Shown: positions 1 through 6,262 of the stretch, in pieces
Layout of the letters: every line of letters starts with the position of its first letter
Numbering within the stretch: position 1 is the stretch's first letter
NCBI RefSeq assembly: GCF_000469585.1
Contig: NZ_AWNK01000010.1
Location: 64,480 to 98,527 of the forward strand
Direction: 5' to 3'
Length of the DNA: 34,048 nucleotides
DNA from: Chrysiogenes arsenatis DSM 11915
GTDB lineage: Bacteria; Chrysiogenota; Chrysiogenetes; Chrysiogenales; Chrysiogenaceae
Notes under the pieces: generated by a model
What the model was told of the DNA's origin: nothing
Databases searched by the model: none
Seen by the model: the letters and a program-made list of their open reading frames with translations, nothing else
Program-made: the position numbers and the translations under genes

Positions 1-27
1 GTAAGGGATGATAATGCGCGGGTGAAA

Positions 28-531
28 TTACTTCTCTGATGCTTTTTTTTCCGATTCGGTGTGATGACTCTCGGTCTCTACCCCTTCGGTGCGTGGCGTG
101 GCAATGCCAATATCGTCAGCGATGTAATCTTCTGGAGCGTCAATGGGTTTCTTGCTATTTTCATCGACTTCTTCAGGTTTTTCTTCTGGCTTTGTTTGTT
201 CATCAGGAGTGAGGTCGGCCATCTCGCTGCTCAGGTGAATTTCTTCCAGCAATGAATCGTGAACCGTAATTTCCGCTTCTATTTTTTCCACCTGCTCGAT
301 AAGGCCAAGAAATTCTTCATTAAACTGGAGATTTCCCGTCTTGAGCAATTGATAGGTTAATTCCCCTAATTCCTGAAGCTTAGCGGATTTTTTCCGCTCA
401 AGGTTGACGATTTCAAGCTTGAGTTTGCCGATTTTTGTCAGCTTAACCACTTCGTCTTTACTTTTTACAACCCCTTTACGAATCGATTCGTAAATTTTGT
501 CAAGCGATCCGCGTGTATCTTTGGAATCCAT
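28..531 (-). CDS. Coiled-coil hypothetical protein
   Basis: This is a 167-aa soluble protein with no signal peptide or membrane segment. Residues 1-95 are rich in K, E and L with heptad-like spacing and are probably a coiled coil or helical hairpin. Residues 105-167 are acidic, P/E/S/T-rich and probably disordered. The ATG is preceded by a strong ribosome binding site (GGAGGTG, 5 nt away). It lies 18 nt downstream of engB on the same strand, so co-transcription is likely. I do not recognise a family; the N-terminal part vaguely recalls small coiled-coil proteins found next to housekeeping genes in Deltaproteobacteria. No function is assigned. Confidence 0.75.
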   Translation of the reverse strand: MDSKDTRGSLDKIYESIRKGVVKSKDEVVKLTKIGKLKLEIVNLERKKSAKLQELGELTYQLLKTGNLQFNEEFLGLIEQVEKIEAEITVHDSLLEEIHLSSEMADLTPDEQTKPEEKPEEVDENSKKPIDAPEDYIADDIGIATPRTEGVETESHHTESEKKASEK

Positions 532-549
532 GTGGCACCTCCGTGCTGG

Positions 550-1170
550 TTATGTAGCCGTGTTGACAATGCGACGACTGGTAAGCTCCCACCAGAATTC
601 TTCTACGCCAACACGAGTGACGGATGAAAATGGCAAGAGAGTAACGCTGCGTGAACTGTAGCTCTTCTTGAGAACCGAAAGCCGTTTGTTCAGCTCAGAC
701 TTTCCGAGTTTATCTGTTTTTGTCGCCAGAATCAACACTGGCAATTGGACTTTTTCCAGCATTGCCAGCGCTTCGATATCGTTTTTCTGTGGCTCAAGGC
801 GGGAGTCGATAATCAGTACTGCCAGTACGAGCGCCTTGCGGTGAGCCAGATAGTGGTAGATGGTTTTATTCCATTCCTGCCGCTGCGCTTGTGAAACCTT
901 TGCGTAGCCATAGCCCGGCATATCGACAAAGTAGGCTTCATCGTTAATATTAAAGTAGTTAAAGAGCCGTGTGCGCCCTGGAGTTTTGCTGGTTCTGGCG
1001 ACTGAATTGCGGCGCAGCACCGAATTCAGGCAGCTCGATTTGCCGACATTGGAACGACCAAGAAAAACCACCTCGGGGCGATCTTCGGTTGGGCATTTGT
1101 CGAGCGATGGTGCCGAAGTGATGAATTCGACCTTATTCGCATTGTAGATAGTTTTCGGCTCGTTGGTCAT
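550..1170 (-). CDS. engB: Ribosome biogenesis GTPase EngB (YsxC/YihA)
   Basis: A 206-aa TRAFAC-class GTPase, the usual length for EngB, which takes part in large-subunit ribosome assembly. All G motifs are visible: G1 GRSNVGKSS near residue 38, the switch region with TPGRTR near residue 63, G3 DMPGYGYA near residue 83, and G4 TKTD near residue 151. The ATG has an upstream GAAGGA. It follows the rpsU terminator by 36 nt and precedes the coiled-coil gene. Assignment is secure from motifs and length. Confidence 0.97.
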   Translation of the reverse strand: MTNEPKTIYNANKVEFITSAPSLDKCPTEDRPEVVFLGRSNVGKSSCLNSVLRRNSVARTSKTPGRTRLFNYFNINDEAYFVDMPGYGYAKVSQAQRQEWNKTIYHYLAHRKALVLAVLIIDSRLEPQKNDIEALAMLEKVQLPVLILATKTDKLGKSELNKRLSVLKKSYSSRSVTLLPFSSVTRVGVEEFWWELTSRRIVNTAT

Positions 1171-1205
1171 GTCTCAATTCCTTCGTGAGTACCCTGTTGG
1201 ATACG

Positions 1206-1230
1206 AAAAAAGGGAACCATTCGGTTCCCC
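1206..1230 (-). terminator. Intrinsic terminator of rpsU
   Basis: On the minus strand a GGGAACC / GGTTCCC stem with a GAAT loop is followed by six Ts, 8 nt after the rpsU stop codon. It separates rpsU from engB, so engB may depend on read-through or on a promoter in the remaining 36 nt. Confidence 0.85.
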
Positions 1231-1238
1231 TTCTGTTT

Positions 1239-1451
1239 TTAGCCCTGCATTCTGCGGAGCTTGTTGAGCAATTTCTGCTGCTTGCGCTTTGCTTTCAGAA
1301 GCTTGCGTCTTCTGGCTTCGGTTGGCTTTTCGTAGAAGGTATATTTCTTCATCTCACGAATCAGACCTTCCCGTTCAACTTTCCGCTTAAATGCTTTCAA
1401 CGAATCGCTGATGTCGTCGCCATCCACTCGGATAAATGCGTTGACGCTCAC
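1239..1451 (-). CDS. rpsU: 30S ribosomal protein S21
   Basis: A 70-aa basic protein with the S21 pattern: an N-terminal beta strand, then SLKAFKRKVEREG and a K/R-rich tail with the KKYTFYEKPTEARRRK segment. S21 binds the 16S rRNA 3' region in the small-subunit platform. I chose the GTG at 1451 because a GGGGTGA ribosome binding site lies 6 nt before it. The TTG two codons upstream would be almost on top of that site. A TTGACT -35-like element about 50 nt upstream suggests its own promoter, and a terminator follows, so it is probably monocistronic. Confidence 0.96.
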   Translation of the reverse strand: MSVNAFIRVDGDDISDSLKAFKRKVEREGLIREMKKYTFYEKPTEARRRKLLKAKRKQQKLLNKLRRMQG

Positions 1452-1544
1452 GATCAATCACCCCATTTCTGTATACATTAGCCGGAATAGTTAGCATAGT
1501 GCCGCGCGCGAAGTCAAACTATTTTCGACCGCGTGAGCGGGTGG

Positions 1545-2102
1545 CTACACGCCAAAGACTTTGCAGCGGGCATGGAAACATCCGACAAACTCACGGTGGT
1601 AGCGATGGAAGAGTTCGTCGCTAAAGGCTTTCGCATCGTGTATGCCAAGTTCCGGCAGCGAGATGGTCGGCACCGGGGTGTTGTGTGAAGAGAGATTAAA
1701 GCCGCAGTGGATCAGCGTTGAAACACGCGAGGCAGTGGCAATGGAGACCGACAGTTTTCTATCGTTGGCGTAGATATCGTCGCCACGGCGCGCAACCGGT
1801 GCGCCATGTTCGCGGAGTAAATCGGTGACCAGCGAGATAAAGAGTCGTTGCAAAAAGACCGTCGCGAGGAGGTCGATATCGAAATATTCGTGAATGCAGT
1901 GGAGCATAGATTCGGAATATATTGGTGCGTTCTGCGCCACATCATCGCTATCGACAAGGTGTTCAAGTTCAACGCGGCAACCGCCGAGAAAGGCAACCGC
2001 CCCATTTCCCATTACCCCGCCACTGGTGCGCGGAAAAAGTTCGCGCAGTTGTGTACCGTCGTAAAAGAGCGGTTTTTCCAGAAAGGTGTACGCAAACGAC
2101 AC
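1545..2102 (-). CDS. DUF366 family protein
   Basis: A 185-aa protein matching what I recall of DUF366 (PF04017), a family of unknown function found in archaea and some bacteria. Visible landmarks are the IYSESMLHCI segment near residue 81, RGDDIYANDRKLSVSIAT near residues 125-142, and the closing HxRxKxFGV-like end. No membrane segment or signal peptide is present. It starts with GTG 3 nt after the pseB stop, with GGGGA inside the pseB end as likely ribosome binding site, so it is probably translated from the same transcript. The family name is reasonably secure; the reaction is unknown. Confidence 0.75.
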   Translation of the reverse strand: MSFAYTFLEKPLFYDGTQLRELFPRTSGGVMGNGAVAFLGGCRVELEHLVDSDDVAQNAPIYSESMLHCIHEYFDIDLLATVFLQRLFISLVTDLLREHGAPVARRGDDIYANDRKLSVSIATASRVSTLIHCGFNLSSHNTPVPTISLPELGIHDAKAFSDELFHRYHREFVGCFHARCKVFGV

Positions 2103-2105
2103 GGG

Positions 2106-3080
2106 CTAGTCCCCAATCATAGCGCGTAGTTGTTCGACACCCAGCCATTCGGCGTTATTATCGCTGGAGTAGACGAATCCTTCTGGCACTGGTGTTCCCT
2201 GAATTTTTGTTTTCCCTTTCCACCACCACGCTTGTGGGAGAATAACATAACGATCATCGAGTTCGACGGCGCTACGGGCATCGTCTTCTGGCACCATAAC
2301 TTCATGCAGCTTTTCGCCGGGGCGAATGCCTGTTACGACTTGTTGGCAATTTGGTGCAATGGCGAGCGCTAAATCCATAATATTCATAGAAGGGATTTTC
2401 GGGACGAAAATTTCGCCGCCGTGCATCATTTGGAATGAAGAGAGGACGAATTGCACCCCTTGCTCCAACGTGATCCAAAAGCGGGTCATCCGTGAATCGG
2501 TAATCGAAATCTCTTCGCCTGTGGCGGCCTTGGCTTTGAAAATAGGGATAACGCTGCCGCGCGAGCCGATGACGTTGCCGTAGCGCACAACCGAAAATAT
2601 CGGGCTTTTGCCGCCGCTGTACGCATTGCCCGCGATAAAGAGTTTGTCGGAACAGAGTTTGGTGGCACCGTAGAGGTTGACGGGGTTGGCGGCTTTATCG
2701 GTCGAAAGGGCAATAACTTTTTTGACATCGGCTTCAAGGCACGCTTCGATGATATTTTGCGCCCCGAGAATGTTGGTCTTGACGGCTTCAAACGGGTTAT
2801 ATTCGCAGGCGGGAACTTGCTTGAGCGCAGCGGCGTGAATCACATAGTCAATCCCTTTGAGCGCCATAGTGAGCCGTTGCTTGTCGCGCACATCGCCAAG
2901 GAAATAGCGGACTTTAGGGTTTGACAGCGTTTCCTGCATTTCAAATTGCTTCAGCTCGTCACGCGAATAGACGACGACGCGCTTGGGCTGATGGTCGCGT
3001 AGCAGAATTTCGATACATTTTTTCCCAAAAGAGCCTGTGCCACCAGTAATCAGGATGCTTTTTCCGTCAAGAAAGCTCAT
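2106..3080 (-). CDS. pseB: UDP-GlcNAc 4,6-dehydratase (inverting), PseB
   Basis: A 324-aa extended short-chain dehydrogenase. It has the Rossmann motif GGTGSFG (13-19), the catalytic STDK (126-129) and YxxxK (Y137, K141). The family makes UDP-2-acetamido-2,6-dideoxy-arabino-hexos-4-ulose from UDP-GlcNAc, the first step of pseudaminic acid synthesis, often used to glycosylate flagellin. The start at 3080 is preceded by GAGGTG at 5 nt; an in-frame ATG eight codons upstream lacks a site. No other pse genes are in the window. It sits between a small membrane protein gene and the DUF366 gene, all co-directional. Related dehydratases (FlaA1, CapD) are longer or lack the SFGK signature, so PseB is favoured. 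Confidence 0.9.
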   Translation of the reverse strand: MSFLDGKSILITGGTGSFGKKCIEILLRDHQPKRVVVYSRDELKQFEMQETLSNPKVRYFLGDVRDKQRLTMALKGIDYVIHAAALKQVPACEYNPFEAVKTNILGAQNIIEACLEADVKKVIALSTDKAANPVNLYGATKLCSDKLFIAGNAYSGGKSPIFSVVRYGNVIGSRGSVIPIFKAKAATGEEISITDSRMTRFWITLEQGVQFVLSSFQMMHGGEIFVPKIPSMNIMDLALAIAPNCQQVVTGIRPGEKLHEVMVPEDDARSAVELDDRYVILPQAWWWKGKTKIQGTPVPEGFVYSSDNNAEWLGVEQLRAMIGD

Positions 3081-3114
3081 GTGGTCACCTCGTAATTGTT
3101 GCAAGAGCGCTCTA

Positions 3115-3456
3115 TTAGCGCTGTTCTAAGAGTTGTGACTTTTCGGGTCGTGCCGCAAGACTCTCCGCAAGCGTGGCGAGCGCACGGTATTCAAAACGGG
3201 TAATTTCCCCATCTTGCATGTAAATATCGAGCCGCCGTTGTACTTCCGGCCATGTTTCTGCGTAGGCGCGAATTTCGGCATATTGATCGTTGCTGATTTC
3301 TACACCGTCAAAGTAGAGCTTCGTACTTATCCCCAAAAGAAGCACCAGAATGGCTGCTGATACCCAGTGGAGGCCACCAAGCTTTTCTTCGCGCCACCAT
3401 CCACTGATGAGGATGAAGAGGAGAAGCAGAATGATACCACCGAAGATGAATGTCAT
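3115..3456 (-). CDS. Small membrane protein, unknown
   Basis: A 113-aa protein with two hydrophobic segments (about residues 2-20 and 31-47) separated by a short WWREEK loop, followed by an alpha-helical soluble tail of about 60 residues rich in E, R and A. No recognised motif. It lies between prfC (21 nt) and pseB (35 nt) on the same strand, which suggests a shared transcript. No function can be assigned. Confidence 0.65.
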   Translation of the reverse strand: MTFIFGGIILLLLFILISGWWREEKLGGLHWVSAAILVLLLGISTKLYFDGVEISNDQYAEIRAYAETWPEVQRRLDIYMQDGEITRFEYRALATLAESLAARPEKSQLLEQR

Positions 3457-3477
3457 TATTCTCTCCTTTACAAACGT

Positions 3478-5076
3478 TTACAGCCCAGAAAAACCCTGCT
3501 CGCGAGTTTTGGCAAATACCACGTCCGGCCATTGTTCCTGAACGTATTTAAGCTGCCAAGCGTTTGGAGCAAGGTACGTCAGATGATCCTCGGCGTCTAG
3601 TGCCAGATTGGCTCGACATTTTTTTTCAAAATCGGCCAGCATCTTCTTGTCCGCACATTGAATCCAGCGAGCGGTGGAATATTCGACTGGCATATAGTGC
3701 GCCTCGACCGAGTACTCATTTTTCAGGCGTGCGACCGTTACTTCAAACTGCAAAATCCCGACTGCGCCAAGGATAAAGTCATTGCCCATCAGCGGACGGA
3801 AAACCTGTACCGCTCCCTCTTCGGCAAGCTGTACTAGCCCTTTTTGCAGTTGCTTCGCCTTCATCGGATTGTCCAGCACCACTTTTTTAAAGTGTTCTGG
3901 GGCGAAGTTGGGAATGCCGGTAAATTGTAATAACTCTTTTTCCGTGAAGGTATCGCCGATTTTGATCGTACCGTGATTATGCAGGCCGATGATATCGCCG
4001 GAAAACGCCTCTTCGACATTGGCGCGATCCTGCGCCATGAAAATCGTAGCGTTGGCAATAGAAACATCTTTGCCGATGCGGTGATGGCGCAGCTTCATGC
4101 CACGGGTGAATTTGCCGGAGCAAATACGCAAAAAGGCAATGCGGTCGCGGTGCGCGGGATTCATGTTGGCCTGAATTTTGAACACAAAACCGGAGAATGA
4201 AGCTTCGTCCGGTGCAATCATTCGAGACGTGGTTGGGCGCGGACGCGGAGCAGGCGCCAGTTCTACCAGTGCATCAAGCAGTTCGCGTACGCCAAAGTTA
4301 TTGATAGCACTGCCGAAAAATATCGGCGTCTGGCCACCGTTCAGGAATTGCTCCGGATCAAACGGACTGGCCGCCCCTTCCAGGAGTTCAATATCAGTAC
4401 GCAGATCGTCAGCTTGCGAACCAAGGTGTTCGTCCAGCAAGGGACTGTCGAGCGAGTCGATTAGCACCACATCGCTGTGACGTTCCGATTTTTTGGACTG
4501 GAACAGGCACAGCGAACGGGTAAAAAGGTTATATACCCCGCGAAACGATTTCCCCATGCCAATCGGCCACGTCATCGGCACGCATTCCACCTGCAATTTA
4601 TTTTCGATATCTGCCAGAATGTCGAGGGGCGCAAGCCCTTCGCGGTCGAGCTTATTGATGAACGTCAGGATTGGCGTGTTGCGCATGCGGCACACTTCCA
4701 TCAACTTTTCCGTCTGCGGTTCAACCCCTTTCCCGCTGTCAATCACCATCATGGCGCTATCAACCGCCGAAAGAACGCGGTAGGTATCTTCAGAAAAGTC
4801 TTGGTGGCCGGGGGTATCAAGCAAGTTGACTTCAAAATCGCGGTAGTCAAATTTCATCACCGACGACGTCACCGAAATCCCGCGCTCCTGTTCAATCTTC
4901 ATCCAATCGCTGGTGGCGTGACGATCTGACTTGCGCGACTTGACCGTTCCCGCCATCTGAATCGCGCCGCCAAAAAGCAGCAGCTTTTCGGTCAGTGTGG
5001 TTTTTCCGGCGTCCGGGTGTGAAATAATGCCAAACGTGCGGCGGCGGGCGACTTCATTTGCAATGATACTTTGCAC
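3478..5076 (-). CDS. prfC: Peptide chain release factor 3
   Basis: A 532-aa translational GTPase of the usual RF3 length. It removes RF1/RF2 from the ribosome after peptide release. G1 HPDAGKT is at 20-26, the switch segment RGISVTSSV at about 64-72, G3 DTPGHQD near residue 87 and G4 NKLD near residue 141. The C-terminal domains II and III are complete. It begins with GTG preceded by AAGGA at 7 nt. It is the first gene of a probable prfC - membrane protein - pseB - DUF366 unit. An intrinsic terminator only about 30 nt upstream of its start, behind a tRNA-like element, suggests either attenuation or an unseen promoter in between. Confidence 0.96.
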   Translation of the reverse strand: MQSIIANEVARRRTFGIISHPDAGKTTLTEKLLLFGGAIQMAGTVKSRKSDRHATSDWMKIEQERGISVTSSVMKFDYRDFEVNLLDTPGHQDFSEDTYRVLSAVDSAMMVIDSGKGVEPQTEKLMEVCRMRNTPILTFINKLDREGLAPLDILADIENKLQVECVPMTWPIGMGKSFRGVYNLFTRSLCLFQSKKSERHSDVVLIDSLDSPLLDEHLGSQADDLRTDIELLEGAASPFDPEQFLNGGQTPIFFGSAINNFGVRELLDALVELAPAPRPRPTTSRMIAPDEASFSGFVFKIQANMNPAHRDRIAFLRICSGKFTRGMKLRHHRIGKDVSIANATIFMAQDRANVEEAFSGDIIGLHNHGTIKIGDTFTEKELLQFTGIPNFAPEHFKKVVLDNPMKAKQLQKGLVQLAEEGAVQVFRPLMGNDFILGAVGILQFEVTVARLKNEYSVEAHYMPVEYSTARWIQCADKKMLADFEKKCRANLALDAEDHLTYLAPNAWQLKYVQEQWPDVVFAKTREQGFSGL

Positions 5077-5104
5077 AGTAGAATCCTTGTCTGGTTAAAA
5101 ATAG

Positions 5105-5125
5105 AAAAAGGCACGGACTCGTGCC
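5105..5125 (-). terminator. Intrinsic terminator between tRNA-like element and prfC
   Basis: On the minus strand the stem GGCACG / CGTGCC with a 4-nt loop is followed by TTTTTC and further Ts. It lies 19 nt after the 3' CCA of the tRNA-like element and about 30 nt before the prfC start, so it either ends the short RNA or works as an attenuator for prfC. Confidence 0.75.
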
Positions 5126-5144
5126 AGCAAAACGCAATGCAAAA

Positions 5145-5211
5145 TGGTTGGAGCGGGAAAATTGGTTGACTATCCCGAACAGTGGGCTCTGCCAAGCTGA
5201 GCGACACTCCA
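5145..5211 (-). tRNA. tRNA-like element (CGG anticodon position), T-arm missing
   Basis: Read on the minus strand, 67 nt fold like a tRNA. A 7-bp acceptor stem (TGGAGTG with CGCTCCA, one G-T pair) is followed by A73 and an encoded CCA. The D-stem GCTC/GAGC is perfect with a loop containing GG and A21. The anticodon stem has 4 of 5 pairs around the loop TTCGGGA, which would read CGG (proline). Between position 43 and the acceptor there are only 12 nt, so the variable loop and T-stem cannot form. It has a near-consensus promoter upstream and a terminator downstream. It may be a decayed tRNA-Pro gene, a tRNA mimic or a leader element of prfC. I am confident of the likeness, not of function. Confidence 0.55.
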
Positions 5212-5227
5212 AACATAATGGCTACGT

Positions 5228-5255
5228 ATGATAAACCATTAGCGAATCATGTCAA
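5228..5255 (-). promoter_or_regulatory. Sigma-70 promoter for tRNA-like element and possibly prfC
   Basis: On the minus strand a perfect -35 TTGACA (5250-5255) is separated by 16 nt from TATCAT (5228-5233). The predicted start is about 10 nt before the tRNA-like element. Confidence 0.6.
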
Positions 5256-5270
5256 CTTTGAATTCAATTT

Positions 5271-5291
5271 GGGTGTGGGGTTGGGGGGGGG
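5271..5291 (+). other. Potential G-quadruplex / nine-G run
   Basis: The plus strand has GGG, GGGG and a run of nine G within 21 nt, enough for four stacked G-tracts. It lies about 16-36 nt upstream of the TTGACA element on the opposite strand. Long homopolymer runs can also vary in length by slippage or sequencing error. Confidence 0.5.
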
Positions 5292-5351
5292 TGGAGGAAT
5301 CCACAGGCAAGGATACTCAAGTTCGGTGGATCCCTTACCATGTGAACGAGT

Positions 5352-5378
5352 TGGTGGAGCGGGGGAATCGAACCCCCT
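5352..5378 (-). pseudogene. 3' end fragment of a tRNA or tmRNA (possible att remnant)
   Basis: On the minus strand a T-arm with stem GGGGG/CCCCC and the canonical loop TTCGATT is followed by GCTCCACCA. The 3' strand of the acceptor is two nt too short for a real tRNA, and nothing upstream gives a D-arm or anticodon arm, because that DNA is an unrelated small ORF. The ending resembles tmRNA 3' ends. Such 3' fragments are typical leftovers of integrase sites. Upstream lie a truncated DUF1016 gene and an inverted repeat, consistent with an old insertion point. Confidence 0.5.
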
Positions 5379-5395
5379 ATTCGTGGCGTATGCTC

Positions 5396-5512
5396 TTATG
5401 TAAGCGAAGTTTGCCAATTAATACTGCGTATCTTGTTTGGGTAGAGGTTTGCTACCAAGCACTCCAGAGACGCCACAACCCCAAGCCAAGCACGTACGAA
5501 TGAGTTAGTCAT
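5396..5512 (-). CDS. 38-aa small ORF inside inverted repeat
   Basis: A 38-codon ORF whose ATG is preceded by AAAGGAGA at about 6 nt, a strong ribosome binding site. The N-terminal half is hydrophobic (about residues 5-21, WLGVVASLECLV), followed by a polar tail. The last 15 or so codons are encoded by one arm of a roughly 35-bp inverted repeat (5419-5453), which argues for caution: the repeat may be the real feature. No relatives recognised. Confidence 0.35.
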   Translation of the reverse strand: MTNSFVRAWLGVVASLECLVANLYPNKIRSINWQTSLT

Positions 5513-5577
5513 AATGGTCTCCTTTACTATTGAAAGTGTAAAGCGAACCTCTACCCCAAACGATACGCCAATATTTA
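5419..5577. repeat. Imperfect inverted repeat, arms about 35 bp
   Basis: The plus-strand sequence at 5419-5453 and the reverse complement of 5542-5577 align closely. They share GCGTATC, then GTTTGGG(G)TAGAGGTT and GCT, with a 2-nt indel and a few substitutions. The arms enclose about 88 bp. The arrangement resembles a miniature element or a fold-back RNA. No transposase is encoded. Confidence 0.6.
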
Positions 5578-5613
5578 AGCTACACTTCGCTATATGCCAT
5601 AAGTTGTTTAAAA

Positions 5614-5748
5614 CTAGGGAGTATATTTTGTTTTTTGACACCGTGGGCAGGGTGGCAATGTATCCGTCTTGTCATTTAGCACAACAACCTGCCCGCAATT
5701 ATCGCAAGTATATGTCCCTAGTCCTGGTTTTTCGCCTGTGTTAGACAT
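5614..5748 (-). CDS. Small zinc-ribbon protein
   Basis: A 44-aa protein with a textbook ribosome binding site (TAAGGAGG, 5 nt before ATG). It carries two CxxC knuckles, C15-D-N-C18 and C34-P-R-C37, separated by 15 residues, and the pattern YTCxxCGQ...DxLPPCPRC typical of small rubredoxin-like zinc ribbons. It probably binds one zinc or iron. Similar short ribbons occur in accessory regions and their role is unknown. It lies between the truncated DUF1016 gene and the inverted repeat, on the same strand. Confidence 0.8.
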   Translation of the reverse strand: MSNTGEKPGLGTYTCDNCGQVVVLNDKTDTLPPCPRCQKTKYTP

Positions 5749-5824
5749 TTTTCCTCCTTATGATTTTTGAGGCGGCATGAATTGCGAATCAATCATAACT
5801 CAGAAAATTATATCCTGCACCTCC

Positions 5825-6232
5825 CTATTTTATCAACAAGAAACATGGTAGAGCGCATTTGTCGTTAATGGCAAGGTTGTGGCTCCAACCAATTTCTCGC
5901 ACCAGTGGTGCGAGTTTTTCTCGTACAGAGTAGGTTTCGAAAAATGCTTTCATCCGCCAGAGGTTGGAAGCTGAAAAGCCACCTATACCGGGGAACTCCG
6001 TCTGTAAGTCGACGGCGAGCAGCTCCACCACGGATTTACCCCAACCTTCAGCATTCTGCCGTTCGACGATCATCTGCCCAATGTCCCAATAGAGGCCGAC
6101 CAGTTGCTTGTTGACCGCCTTGAGGGCTTCGTATTGGGCGGAGCGGATGCGCTGTTTGATCTCGGTCAGTAGGTGTGGGTAGTCGCCCGGTTTGTCGAAG
6201 CTGTTTGCTGGAGTTTTGTCGGTCGGCTTCAT
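5825..6232 (-). pseudogene. Truncated DUF1016 (YhcG-type) nuclease gene, N-terminal part only
   Basis: The 135-aa frame begins like DUF1016 N-terminal domains: YPHLLTEIKQRIRSAQYEAL, LVGLYWDIGQMI, then GWGKSVVELLAxDLQTEFPG, FSxSNLWRMKAF and PLVREIGWSHNL. Full proteins are about 330-370 aa and end in a PD-(D/E)xK nuclease domain, which is absent here. Homology appears to stop just after the REIGWSHNL motif, and the last 15 or so residues look unrelated. A good ribosome binding site (GGAGGG) remains, and the start is 30 nt past the hypF stop. These genes often travel in mobile or defence regions. The remnant supports a past insertion and deletion. Confidence 0.75.
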
Positions 6233-6262
6233 GGTTAATCCCTCCTTGCATTTTCAATCAGG

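Noticed and set aside
533-548. Sigma-54-like TGGCAC element near the coiled-coil gene
   Set aside because: The spacing to the following TGC is one base off and it points away from any gene; it overlaps a ribosome binding site on the other strand.
4477-4929. 150-codon open frame on the plus strand
   Set aside because: Antisense to prfC; its His/Arg-rich product mirrors the GTPase codons.
5352-5750. A complete tmRNA (ssrA) gene on the minus strand
   Set aside because: Only the T-arm and CCA end fit. There is no matching 5' acceptor/D-like part about 350 nt upstream and no tag reading frame ending in a typical ALAA-type tag; the DUF1016-side sequence codes for a zinc ribbon instead.
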